Assembly: GCA_015655075.1 (NCBI GenBank)
Contig: JAATFT010000089.1
Span: 1 to 40,150 of the forward strand
Origin: Clostridiales bacterium
GTDB lineage: Bacteria; Bacillota; Clostridia; Lachnospirales; Lachnospiraceae
Reading direction: 5' to 3'
DNA: 40,150 nucleotides
Made by a program: the position numbers and the translations under genes. Below, piece by piece: positions 1 to 7,343 of this stretch. Every line of letters starts with the position of its first letter. The stretch's first letter is position 1. Below the pieces are notes generated by a model. The model was not told the origin of the DNA. It saw nothing but the letters and a program-made list of their open reading frames with translations, and did no database searches.

Positions 1-31
1 AGCGTGCTCTAGCCAACTGAGCTACTTCGCC
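1..31 (-). tRNA. partial tRNA (5' half), cut by window edge
   Basis: The complement begins GGCGAAGTAGCTCAG, a standard acceptor 5' strand, T8-A9 and D-stem start, and continues through a normal D-loop and D-stem (GAGC). The anticodon lies beyond the left edge, so identity cannot be read; the GGCG acceptor start would suit several isotypes. It lies 64 bases downstream of tRNA-Val on the same strand and is probably in the same transcript. Confidence 0.85.
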
Positions 32-95
32 ATATATGATAAACAATCAGTCTTAAACCCTCCTGTTTTAGCTGATATTTATTATTCCGCAAAAA

Positions 96-168
96 TGGGA
101 CCTATAGGGCTCGAACCTATGACCCTCTGCTTGTAAGGCAGATGCTCTCCCAGCTGAGCTAAGATCCC
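96..168 (-). tRNA. tRNA-Val (anticodon UAC)
   Basis: The complement folds as a complete 73-nt cloverleaf. The acceptor stem is GGGATCT/AGGTCCC with one T-G pair, the D-arm carries AGCTCAGCTGGGAGAGC, and the anticodon stem TCTGC/GCAGA encloses the loop CTTACAA, giving anticodon TAC (valine, GUA). The T-arm has GGTTCGAGCC. The discriminator is A at 96 and no CCA is encoded. A consensus promoter lies 33 bases upstream. Confidence 0.95.
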
Positions 169-200
169 ATTTTTGTACCTTTTTTAACAGGTACTTTATT

Positions 201-229
201 ATTATATTTACGAAACATTTATTTGTCAA
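201..229 (-). promoter_or_regulatory. promoter of the tRNA operon
   Basis: On the minus strand TTGACA (229-224) and TATAAT (206-201) are separated by exactly 17 bases, a perfect sigma-A consensus. It sits just upstream of tRNA-Val and points into it. Confidence 0.85.
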
Positions 230-266
230 GTATTTTTAAAGTTTAATTATTTATACCTTCAATTAA

Positions 267-791
267 TCACTTCTGAAATAAATTATCCGGTCCAAAGCCC
301 ATGGGGATTAAATCCTCCAGGGTATAAATCCAATAATCGGCTTCTGATTTAGCCAGTATGACAAAGAAACTCTTAGGATTACAAAACTCCATCATAACCT
401 GACGGCACACCCCGCACGGAGGGCAATAATCATCCAGTACTCCATCTTTTCCGCCCACAATTGCAATGGCCTGAAAATCTTTTTTTCCTTCACTTACCGC
501 TTTAAAAAATGCAGTCCGTTCTGCACAGCTGGTCGGTGAATAGGAAGCATTTTCAATATTACATCCGGTATATATTTTTAAATCCTTTGTCAGCAATGCG
601 GCACCCACTTTAAAACCGGAGTAAGGAGAATAAGAATACTTAAGACTCTGAATTGCCTCACGTATCAATTGTCTGCATGTATCTTCTCTTAATGCCTGTA
701 CCGGCTTTCTCCCGCCTTTGTTCTGAATTAATTCCCCCTGTTTCCTGCAAATCAGCTCATTTGTTTCTCCATGGTCATGCTCCACATTCAT
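267..791 (-). CDS. cdd: cytidine deaminase
   Basis: Zinc-dependent hydrolysis of cytidine and deoxycytidine to uridine and deoxyuridine in pyrimidine salvage; cytoplasmic. The 174-residue product carries the family motifs: SPYSGFKVGAAL near residues 55-66, the CAE motif with Cys89 and proton-shuttling Glu91, and PPCGVC with zinc ligands Cys126 and Cys129. It is about 40 residues longer at the N-terminus than a usual homotetrameric Cdd (about 130-140). AAGGAG lies 8 bases before the ATG at 791 and no internal Met fits, so the long start is preferred. The extension is charged and unfamiliar. The gene stands alone, between the tRNA operon and a hydrolase gene. Confidence 0.94.
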   Translation of the reverse strand: MNVEHDHGETNELICRKQGELIQNKGGRKPVQALREDTCRQLIREAIQSLKYSYSPYSGFKVGAALLTKDLKIYTGCNIENASYSPTSCAERTAFFKAVSEGKKDFQAIAIVGGKDGVLDDYCPPCGVCRQVMMEFCNPKSFFVILAKSEADYWIYTLEDLIPMGFGPDNLFQK

Positions 792-898
792 ATACTCAAC
801 TCCTTTTTTATTACAAAGATTTTATCATAGTACAACTTATCGGAGGATTGCTTTTATCTTCCGATAAAAGGCGGTGTTTTTTACCAACCTGCATCCGA

Positions 899-927
899 CT
901 ACAGGAACATGATTTTTGTTCCTGTAG
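899..927. terminator. hairpin, possible terminator
   Basis: A perfect 10-bp inverted repeat (CTACAGGAAC / GTTCCTGTAG) with a 9-nt loop lies between the hydrolase gene (ending at 1013) and the cdd start. A second short inverted repeat (TTATCGGA / TCCGATAA) lies at about 838-872. Neither has a good T-run on the minus strand, so termination of the hydrolase transcript is plausible but not certain. Confidence 0.4.
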
Positions 928-1012
928 TATATTTTATCACAAAATCAGCAAAAATTAAACATTGTAGTATATAACTCGTCTGTTAGACCAGGCAAACAAT
1001 GACTGATAAAAA

Positions 1013-2503
1013 CTAATTTTCTTCCATAATAAACTGAATGATGTCCAGGATTACTTCATCGTCTACATGGGACCTGGTCCTGTATTCCTCAGAGCTTGGA
1101 CTGCCGGTTCCCGGCATCATAAAATGATTTAATGAGGTGTAGGATTTAAAAAGCCAATTGTCAGTATCCTGAAAACTGTTTTTCCACATATTAAATTGCT
1201 CCATGGTGACCTGATAATCACGTTCCCCCTGCAGGACTAAAACCGGCACCGTTATTTTTTCAGCCGCCTTGATTGGATTATATTCAGCCAGATCAATCCA
1301 ATAATTCTTATAAGCACTTAATATGGCTTTATTTTGCGGGATTTTCTCCGGCGAATTAAGCTGTTTTACCTGATTTTTAATGGTTTCAATCTGTTTTTGT
1401 TCTTCCTGCGTTACTTTTTCGTCTGCATTGGCTAAATACTCATATTGGTCCAGTATATAATCTTTTATATGTTCCGCCGGTGCGGCCATCATAATATAAC
1501 CTGCGGCATAGGATAAATTCACTGCAATCCGTGGAATTGCATAGCCCCCCAGACTGTGGCCCAGTATATAAATTTTTGTAGGGTCCGCATATTCAAGTTT
1601 TTTAACCATATCAGCCGCTGCGATTACATCATCTATAATTTCATCTTCAATGGTAACGGTAACGTCCTTTGCCATCTGCCCTTCGTAGAGATAATTTCTT
1701 TTGTCATACCGGTAAGTGGCAATTCCCTGCTTGGCTAGTGCCCAGGCGATATCACGAAAAGGCTTATTTTCATAAATACTTTCATCCCTGTTGGACGCTC
1801 CTGCTCCCTGCACTAAAATTATCACCGGAAAATGGCTCCCTTTCTCAGGCCTTGTAAAAGTACCCGGGATGACAAATCCGTCGCTGGCAAAAGTATATTC
1901 TTCCTCCGTGACGCCGTCCGGTATGGTATCCTCCTTAAACGGCTCTTTGGGGGCGTATTCTCCATAAGTAAAACCCACTATATTATGATTCCCGTCAAAA
2001 GCAATCTGGTAATTAAAATTACCTGCCGAACATTTCACAGGTACCATGACATATTGATAAGCTCCTATGGACAGGGCATAAGCCCCTTTCATATCTTCGA
2101 AGCTGCCATATTCTGCATTATAAAACAAAACGGTCTTTTTTGTATCATCGGTTGCCATTGCCGCCTTCATCTTTTCCTCATATGAATAGGCCTGCATCAG
2201 CCTGGAAAAATTTTCATCCAGTAAATCCTTTGCAAATTCTGCCGCCACAGTCAGATTATCTCCTGTTACCGGTTCATATACTGTCGATTCCTCTGAATTC
2301 CGGTTGTTTTCCAACGAATTCCGGCTATTACCTGTTTCACTTTCCGTATTATCCTGAATATTTCTCTCTGAATTCTCTATATTATCTATTGTATCGCTTC
2401 TCCCGACCTGCCCAACGGCTGTTTTCGGTTTCTGATTATTACTGCAGCCAAGCAGAGAAAATACACACAATACAATTAGAATAAATTTTACTAATTCCTT
2501 CAT
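1013..2503 (-). CDS. alpha/beta-hydrolase lipoprotein with DUF3887-like N-domain
   Basis: Probable surface-anchored serine esterase or acyl hydrolase of unknown substrate. The start at 2503 is chosen because GGGAGG lies between it and the in-frame ATG at 2521. The 496-residue product opens with a lipoprotein signal ending LLGCSNN, followed by a low-complexity Ser/Asn/Glu linker. A DUF3887-like domain covers roughly residues 80-190. The C-terminal half is an alpha/beta hydrolase: an oxyanion region around VQGAGASNRDE, the nucleophile elbow GHSLGG, a late Asp (VLQGERDYQV) and a late His (SLNHFM). Family proteins of this architecture are common in Clostridia; the substrate cannot be deduced. Monocistronic by position. 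Confidence 0.88.
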   Translation of the reverse strand: MKELVKFILIVLCVFSLLGCSNNQKPKTAVGQVGRSDTIDNIENSERNIQDNTESETGNSRNSLENNRNSEESTVYEPVTGDNLTVAAEFAKDLLDENFSRLMQAYSYEEKMKAAMATDDTKKTVLFYNAEYGSFEDMKGAYALSIGAYQYVMVPVKCSAGNFNYQIAFDGNHNIVGFTYGEYAPKEPFKEDTIPDGVTEEEYTFASDGFVIPGTFTRPEKGSHFPVIILVQGAGASNRDESIYENKPFRDIAWALAKQGIATYRYDKRNYLYEGQMAKDVTVTIEDEIIDDVIAAADMVKKLEYADPTKIYILGHSLGGYAIPRIAVNLSYAAGYIMMAAPAEHIKDYILDQYEYLANADEKVTQEEQKQIETIKNQVKQLNSPEKIPQNKAILSAYKNYWIDLAEYNPIKAAEKITVPVLVLQGERDYQVTMEQFNMWKNSFQDTDNWLFKSYTSLNHFMMPGTGSPSSEEYRTRSHVDDEVILDIIQFIMEEN

Positions 2504-2674
2504 TTTTCCCTCCCTCGGCATAATTTACCTTAATAAAGGGTTCTCTGATGTTTTTATCGTGTCATGGGACTATTTTACCATATATAAAAAGAAGTTACAA
2601 TAAAATACCCATATATTTTCGAAGTAAAAAGCCCTGGAATTAATATGTTTTTTGTCAAATTCATGCTTTAGGGC

Positions 2675-2713
2675 TTGTAAACATAGTATTCCCATGGTAA
2701 TATAATTAATAGT
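2675..2713 (+). promoter_or_regulatory. promoter and operator-like palindrome of the Rrf2 gene
   Basis: TTGTAA (2675-2680), 17 bases, then TAATAT (2698-2703) form a promoter. An imperfect 16-bp palindrome, TATTCCCATGGTAATA (2687-2702), spans the spacer and the -10. The sequence CATAGTATTCC here recurs at the metY promoter, suggesting autoregulation and shared control by the Rrf2 protein. Confidence 0.65.
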
Positions 2714-2740
2714 ACTATATTATTTAATAAGGAGGTCTTT

Positions 2741-3178
2741 ATGAAGATTTCGACAAAAGGACGTTACGCCCTATGTTTAATGTTAGATCTGGCATTGCAC
2801 AATACAGGTGAATATATAACAATTAAAAGCATTTCAGCTAGACAAGAAATTTCTGATAAATATTTAGAGCAGATTATTACACAGCTTAGTAAAGCCGGAT
2901 ATGTAAAAAGCATACGGGGTGCGCAGGGCGGTTACCGTTTAGCGAAGGCTCCGGAAGAATATACGGTGGGTATGATTCTGCGTTTAATTGAAGGCAGCCT
3001 TGCGCCTGTCGCCTGCTTAGATGATGATCCGAATCTGTGTACCCGCAGCAGCCAATGTGCTACTTTGGACGTATGGAAGCAACTCAATGATGCCATTAAT
3101 AATGTTGTAGACAATATAACTTTGGCTGATCTGGTTGACAAACAAAATAGTTTAACCGGAAATGATTATGTTATTTAA
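2741..3178 (+). CDS. Rrf2-family transcriptional regulator (CymR/IscR-like)
   Basis: A 145-residue DNA-binding regulator. Residues 1-70 form the Rrf2 winged helix: the MKISTKGRYAL start and the recognition wing IRGAQGGYRLAKAPEEYTV are typical. Three cysteines, C92, C100 and C106, lie where IscR/NsrR-type members bind an Fe-S cluster, but many clostridial Rrf2 proteins related to the cysteine regulator CymR also carry some of these. An ideal AAGGAGG lies 6 bases before the ATG. The next gene on the same strand is metY, and both promoters share an operator-like sequence, so a role in sulfur amino acid control is likely. Whether it senses iron-sulfur status or cysteine supply cannot be settled from sequence. 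Confidence 0.92.
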   Translation: MKISTKGRYALCLMLDLALHNTGEYITIKSISARQEISDKYLEQIITQLSKAGYVKSIRGAQGGYRLAKAPEEYTVGMILRLIEGSLAPVACLDDDPNLCTRSSQCATLDVWKQLNDAINNVVDNITLADLVDKQNSLTGNDYVI

Positions 3179-3367
3179 CCTTCCTAACGTCAAAGCTTAT
3201 ATTCCGGTTCCGCTTGCGCTACTTGCTCATAACCATACCAGCTTTGCTGGTATTTACCTGCTACGCCGGCATTTCAGTCGGAGCCCGCTCTCCGACTAGA
3301 ACAAGTAAGTACCAAACCCACCGCTTACGCTTCGCTAAGAAGGGGGGACTTACTTGTAAGGTTAAAT
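3173..3367. repeat. dispersed palindromic repeat, family R1 (longest copy)
   Basis: About 195 bp bounded by a perfect 10-bp inverted pair, ATTTAACCTT (3173-3182) and AAGGTTAAAT (3358-3367), the left end overlapping the Rrf2 stop codon. Inside are GTCAAAGC...TATTCCGGTTCCGCT, ACCAGCTTTGCTGGT and a TTACGCTTCG stretch, all found again near 7256, 11292, 23136 and 25291. No coding potential is seen. Confidence 0.6.
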
Positions 3368-3420
3368 CCTATTTTTCGGTAAAATTCAGATTTAACATTT
3401 AAATTTAAGTTTTATTCTAA

Positions 3421-3570
3421 TTTATACCGGATTTACAAATGTCAAGTTTATGCCGGATTTACAAATATCAAGAAAAGTTTACCTGTATATTTGTGAATGT
3501 CAAGAATAATTTATCCGTACAATTTAGATGTAAAAAAGTTCACCTGTATATTTCTAAATGTAAAAAATGT
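3421..3570. repeat. degenerate tandem repeats upstream of metY
   Basis: Two adjacent 26-bp units (3421-3446 and 3447-3472) differ at two positions and share CCGGATTTACAAAT. Three more degenerate units of about 26-32 bp follow to about 3570, each ending AATGTCAAG, GATGTAAAA or AATGTAAAA. The array ends shortly before the metY promoter. Confidence 0.65.
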
Positions 3571-3596
3571 ATTATTTTTTTATTTGCAAATTTTTC

Positions 3597-3660
3597 TTGA
3601 CATTTGTAATTATTTTTATTATACTCCAATTCATAGTATTCCAATAGGTTTAATATATTT
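3597..3660 (+). promoter_or_regulatory. metY promoter with operator-like sequence
   Basis: TTGACA (3597-3602), 17 bases, TATACT (3620-3625). CATAGTATTCCAATAGG (3632-3648) follows at the expected transcription start and matches CATAGTATTCCCATGG upstream of the Rrf2 gene. The location suits repression by the neighbouring regulator. Confidence 0.75.
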
Positions 3661-3679
3661 ATTAGAAAGGTGGTTTTTT

Positions 3680-4963
3680 ATGGAGAAACATAATCTCAAA
3701 TTTGAAACCCTACAGCTTCATGTAGGCCAGGAAAAGCCGGATTCAGCGACCGATGCCCGTTCCGTGCCGATTTATCAGACTTCCTCCTATGTCTTTGCCA
3801 ATTCCGCCCAGGCCGCCGGACGCTTTAACTTATCCGAAAACGGCAATATTTATTCCCGTATTATGAATCCTACTTCAGATGTATTCGAACAACGTATCGC
3901 CGCTTTAGAAGGCGGTATTGCCGCTTTGGCTACTGCTTCCGGCGCCGCTGCAATTACATACGCCGTCCAGAATATTGCACATGCGGGAGATCATATCGTT
4001 TCCGCCAATACGATTTATGGCGGAACTTATAATTTATTTGCCCATACTTTAAAAGATTTCGGCATTACCACCACATTTATTAACGCAGACGAGGAAGGAA
4101 GCTTTGAGAATGCCCTCCGGCCCAATACAAAGGCAATCTTTATTGAAAGTCTGGGTAATCCTAATTCAAGTATTATCGATATCGAAGGCGTTGCCAAACT
4201 AGCCCACAAAAACGGTATTCCGTTGATTGTAGACAACACTTTCGCAACGCCTTATCTGCTTCGGCCCATTGAATACGGAGCCGATATTATCGTTCATTCC
4301 GCCACCAAGTTTATCGGAGGACACGGTACTTCCATCGGCGGCGTTATTATTGATTCCGGTAAATTTGACTGGGCGGCGTCCGGTAAATTTCCCTCTCTTA
4401 CCGAACCAACCCCCAGTTACCATGGCATCAGTTTTACCAATGCCGTGGGTGCCGCCGCTTATATCATAAAAGCACGTGTCACCTTATTAAGAGATACGGG
4501 GGCTACCATCAGTCCATTTAATTCCTTCTTATTTTTACAAGGTCTGGAGACTCTTTCCCTCCGTGTGGAACGTCATGTGGAAAATACCTTAAAGGTAGTA
4601 GATTTTCTGAAATCTCACCCTCAGGTGGAGCATGTCAATCATCCGTCTTTGCCGGATGACCCGTATCACGCCTTATATAATAAATACTTTCCTAATGGCG
4701 GCAGTTCAATATTTACCTTTGAAATCAAAGGCGGAGCAAAAGATGCACAGAATTTCATAGACAGGCTGGAAATTTTCTCCTTATTAGCCAATGTTGCTGA
4801 TGTGAAGTCCCTGGTAATCCACCCTGCAAGTACTACCCACTCCCAGATGTCGGAAGAAGAATTACTGGCCTCCGGTATTAAACCCAATACCGTTCGCCTC
4901 TCCATAGGTATTGAACATATTGACGATATCCTTTATGATTTAGATCAGGCTTTTGCAAAATAG
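3680..4963 (+). CDS. metY: O-acetylhomoserine sulfhydrylase / aminocarboxypropyltransferase
   Basis: PLP enzyme that makes homocysteine from O-acetyl-L-homoserine and sulfide (direct sulfhydrylation); cytoplasmic. The start at 3680 follows AGAAAGGTGG with good spacing; the open frame runs further upstream but those residues are not family-like. The 427-residue product is full length for the family. Cys/Met-metabolism PLP fold throughout: the Tyr/Arg motif IYSRIMNPTSD near 57-67, DNTFATPYLLRP near 185-196, and the Schiff-base lysine K210 in HSATKFIGGHG. It could also use O-acetylserine to some extent, as related enzymes do. A bidirectional terminator follows. Confidence 0.95.
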   Translation: MEKHNLKFETLQLHVGQEKPDSATDARSVPIYQTSSYVFANSAQAAGRFNLSENGNIYSRIMNPTSDVFEQRIAALEGGIAALATASGAAAITYAVQNIAHAGDHIVSANTIYGGTYNLFAHTLKDFGITTTFINADEEGSFENALRPNTKAIFIESLGNPNSSIIDIEGVAKLAHKNGIPLIVDNTFATPYLLRPIEYGADIIVHSATKFIGGHGTSIGGVIIDSGKFDWAASGKFPSLTEPTPSYHGISFTNAVGAAAYIIKARVTLLRDTGATISPFNSFLFLQGLETLSLRVERHVENTLKVVDFLKSHPQVEHVNHPSLPDDPYHALYNKYFPNGGSSIFTFEIKGGAKDAQNFIDRLEIFSLLANVADVKSLVIHPASTTHSQMSEEELLASGIKPNTVRLSIGIEHIDDILYDLDQAFAK

Positions 4964-4996
4964 TAAAACTTTAAAAACATGGCCGGCGCTTTTACA

Positions 4997-5045
4997 ATCA
5001 TTCAAGCCTGCTTTAAGTGATAATCACCAAGCAGGCTCGAATGAT
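4997..5045. terminator. bidirectional terminator between convergent genes
   Basis: ATCATTCAAGCCTGCTT pairs with AAGCAGGCTCGAATGAT across a 15-nt loop (one mismatch). It lies between the 3' ends of metY (+) and the lipoprotein gene at 5064 (-), so it can serve both. The T-run is weak on either side. Confidence 0.7.
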
Positions 5046-5063
5046 AAGCTGCCACAGCTTATT

Positions 5064-5837
5064 TTACTGCGCTTTAATTTCCACAAAAACATCTAACTCA
5101 CTGTCATGTTTATACATTACGCTTCCATCCGTAGCAACATAAAAATTCCCTTTATTTATCCTCTTATCTCCTGCACCGGAATAAACATTGATACCATAAC
5201 ATTCGGTACCTTCTATATTGGTAGGCCAGTCATCAAATTCAATATTATATTCCGTTAGCTTTTCTGAAAGTCCCAGCTCTTTTAACGGTACTTTACTTAA
5301 TTGAGCCAGGGCATCCTCCTGGGTAAATTCCTTCCCGCCGGAAGTTTTGGAATCTTCATCCGTAACCGGCTCCGTGTAAAGGGGATGCTCCGAAAACGGT
5401 CCCGTGCTGCCATCCGGATAATAGCATAAAAGTTCACCGCTTACCTTATCCACCAGCACATTAGGCTCTATGGAGCTGTCTCCTTCACTGATCTGATAAA
5501 TATAATAGGTGCTGTCTCCTATACTTAAATTATCGTCCAGCAGTTCAAAATAATACCCCCGTTCCCCTGTAATATCCTGAATAAACTTTACGGCTTCTTT
5601 TTCGCTGACATAATCGGTTTCTGTTTCCGATCCCGTTTGGTCCCCCGTATCTTTTGTATCGGATTCCCCGGTGTAATCCTTCGTATCCTCCGCCGCCTTG
5701 GTTGGCGTCACGGTGGGAGAAACGGTTATTTCACTTGTATTTTCCTGCTCTTTTTTATCATTTTTCCGGCATGCCACAATCAGTACGCATCCTGTTAGTA
5801 AGCAGATAAATGTCAACATTATTCTCTTTTTAATCAT
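5064..5837 (-). CDS. PepSY-like lipoprotein of unknown function
   Basis: A 257-residue exported protein. The N-terminus is basic then hydrophobic and ends LIVACRKN, a usable lipobox with Cys23. A Thr/Glu/Asp-rich linker follows to about residue 75. Two repeated alpha/beta units follow (about 78-148 and 168-257), each starting with a helix (EKEAVKFIQDITG; TQEDALAQLSKV) and ending in a V-D/T-x-x-S-G or A-T-D-G-S strand-turn, as in PepSY-type domains. GGAG lies 8 bases before the ATG. A miniature mobile element begins 21 bases upstream, so the native promoter may be displaced. No enzymatic motif is seen. Confidence 0.75.
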   Translation of the reverse strand: MIKKRIMLTFICLLTGCVLIVACRKNDKKEQENTSEITVSPTVTPTKAAEDTKDYTGESDTKDTGDQTGSETETDYVSEKEAVKFIQDITGERGYYFELLDDNLSIGDSTYYIYQISEGDSSIEPNVLVDKVSGELLCYYPDGSTGPFSEHPLYTEPVTDEDSKTSGGKEFTQEDALAQLSKVPLKELGLSEKLTEYNIEFDDWPTNIEGTECYGINVYSGAGDKRINKGNFYVATDGSVMYKHDSELDVFVEIKAQ

Positions 5838-5857
5838 ACTATCTCCAATCCCAGACT

Positions 5858-5929
5858 CTAGAGCGTGTTTGAAAAATCATTGCACCGCTCTGACCGCCCC
5901 ACTTTACGGTATTCTGCGTCGCGATTTTT
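5858..5929 (+). mobile_element. half copy (A) of the IS5-related miniature element
   Basis: It begins CTAGAGCGTGTTTGAAAAAT and follows the left half of copy B (28736-28903) closely through CACCGCTCTGACCGCCCCAC and TGCGTCGCGATTTT. It then changes to unrelated sequence, so the right half and right end are missing. Confidence 0.75.
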
Positions 5930-5963
5930 TGTTTTCACTCTGCAAGGCGAAGGAATGAGGCGC

Positions 5964-5992
5964 TTTTTATTTCATAGGAAATTCCTATAAAA
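5964..5992. repeat. palindrome TTTCATAGGAAATTCCTAT
   Basis: ATAGGAAATTCCTAT is a perfect 15-nt palindrome preceded by TTTTTATTTC. The same sequence TTTTTATTTCATAGGAAATT occurs at 15772, within a longer hairpin. It may be a short dispersed repeat with terminator potential. Confidence 0.45.
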
Positions 5993-6107
5993 TACCTTTC
6001 TTTTAAACTCAGTAATCATAGGAAACCATTTCATTATAATATTACCTTTGCCGCCGTTTAATGTCAAGCAAATCCAAGAAAAAAGCAGGACAAGGACATG
6101 ATATGTT

Positions 6108-6210
6108 GTTACTATTCACAGCTCTGCAAAAATCAGCAGATCTGTGAACCGTAACACGCAACGCGATGCACACAAAACGCAGAACCAGCGTTTTGGCTGT
6201 GAATAGTAAC
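6108..6210. mobile_element. 103-bp miniature inverted-repeat element with 8-bp target duplication
   Basis: The ends are perfect 14-bp inverted repeats, GTTACTATTCACAG and CTGTGAATAGTAAC. The flanks are an identical 8-bp direct repeat, GATATGTT (6100-6107 and 6211-6218), a clear target-site duplication. An internal hairpin CAAAACGC/GCGTTTTG is present. It is too short for a transposase, so it must have moved with help from a related element elsewhere. Confidence 0.88.
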
Positions 6211-6270
6211 GATATGTTAACAAAATGCTCATTCATGGGTTGCCTGAAAAAAAAACCGGGTACCCCCGCT

Positions 6271-6879
6271 TCATCCTATCTTAACTCCCAGCTTTCTCAA
6301 ATCCTCCAAAGCCTTGTTAAAATCCGTTACATGGACGGTACGGAATCCAAAGGGCTTCGCCCCTTCCAGATTGGGCAGGCAGTCGTCCAAAAATACGGCC
6401 TCCTCCGGGTTAATGTCATATCTGTCAATGAGAGCTTTATATATTTCCGGTTCCGGCTTGATACGTTTTATCTCATAGGATATCACTCCGCCGTCCGCAT
6501 AAGGAATAAATTTAAAATTATCCTTTGCATAACTGTAATTGTTTTTTCCATAATTGGACAAAAGGTATACCTTATAGCCATTTTTCTTTAAATCCTTTAT
6601 AAAATCAACGGAATAAGAAAATTCTTCTACGGTTTTATAACTGTTTTTAAAAAATGTTTTAATTTCTTCCTCCAATTCCGGTTCCCGTTCACAGCATATC
6701 CTGACAATTTCCTCATCACTTAAGGCTCCCCTGTCCAGTTCTCTCCATGTATTGCTAAGGACTGTCGCATTGCTTATTCTTTCTATGGTTTCTCCGTCAT
6801 AGCCGCATTTCTCAAGATACCCCTTCCAGTTGAAATCAGCCAATACCTGCCCAATATCCAGTACAATGGTCTTTATCAT
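6271..6879 (-). CDS. HAD-superfamily hydrolase (YihX-like, subfamily IA)
   Basis: Probable small-molecule phosphatase; substrate unknown. The 202 residues contain all four HAD motifs: motif I VLDIGQVL with nucleophile Asp8 (the second acidic residue is replaced by Gly, as in the YihX-like branch), motif II LLSNYG with Ser108, motif III Lys141 in KPEPEIYKAL, and motif IV FLDD with Asp165/Asp166. Residues about 17-85 form the helical cap. AGGAGG lies 6 bases before the ATG. It stands alone among repeats; YihX of E. coli acts on alpha-D-glucose-1-phosphate, but the same substrate is not claimed here. Confidence 0.88.
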   Translation of the reverse strand: MIKTIVLDIGQVLADFNWKGYLEKCGYDGETIERISNATVLSNTWRELDRGALSDEEIVRICCEREPELEEEIKTFFKNSYKTVEEFSYSVDFIKDLKKNGYKVYLLSNYGKNNYSYAKDNFKFIPYADGGVISYEIKRIKPEPEIYKALIDRYDINPEEAVFLDDCLPNLEGAKPFGFRTVHVTDFNKALEDLRKLGVKIG

Positions 6880-7343
6880 ATTATCCTCCTGTTAATCCTA
6901 TTTTCCGGCACACTATTTTTAATTCAAAAAATCAGTTCCGTATTTGCGCTTTGTTATTTGATCTGACATACGAAACGGACTCCATATTTCATAAGCCGAA
7001 TGAGCAAAATCAAATAAGCTAAACTAAATTATAACATTAGCCGTACTCTCAATCAACCCTCTTAACGGAGCGATAACCGGGATAACATCATACATACAAA
7101 GATAACGGTAAATCAATTACAGATTTAGCCATATCGTATGGCAGGGACAACATCATAGGGCAATACAAAATCAGCTAAATAAAATTTAACAAGATGGCGC
7201 AAATCAACATATTACACCAATATGCGGCAGTTCTTTCAAATACAATTTTCCGAATGGTCAAAGGGGATATTCCGAATCCGCCGCTTACGCTTCGTTAAGA
7301 AGCGGTGGAAATGGTTTATCAAGTCTTAGCCGCTTACGGGATT
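6880..7343. other. 464-bp intergenic region, mostly featureless, with an R1 repeat fragment
   Basis: AT-rich DNA without a convincing reading frame. At 7256-7310 a fragment of the R1 repeat family is found (GTCAAAGGGGATATTCCGAA), ending in a hairpin CCGCCGCTT/AAGCGGTGG. This hairpin is downstream of the GH127 gene and could stop that transcript, although there is no T-run on the minus strand. Confidence 0.5.

Noticed and set aside
653..958. 101-codon plus-strand frame overlapping the cdd 5' part
   Set aside because: It overlaps the strongly supported cytidine deaminase and runs through two hairpins without its own ribosome binding site.
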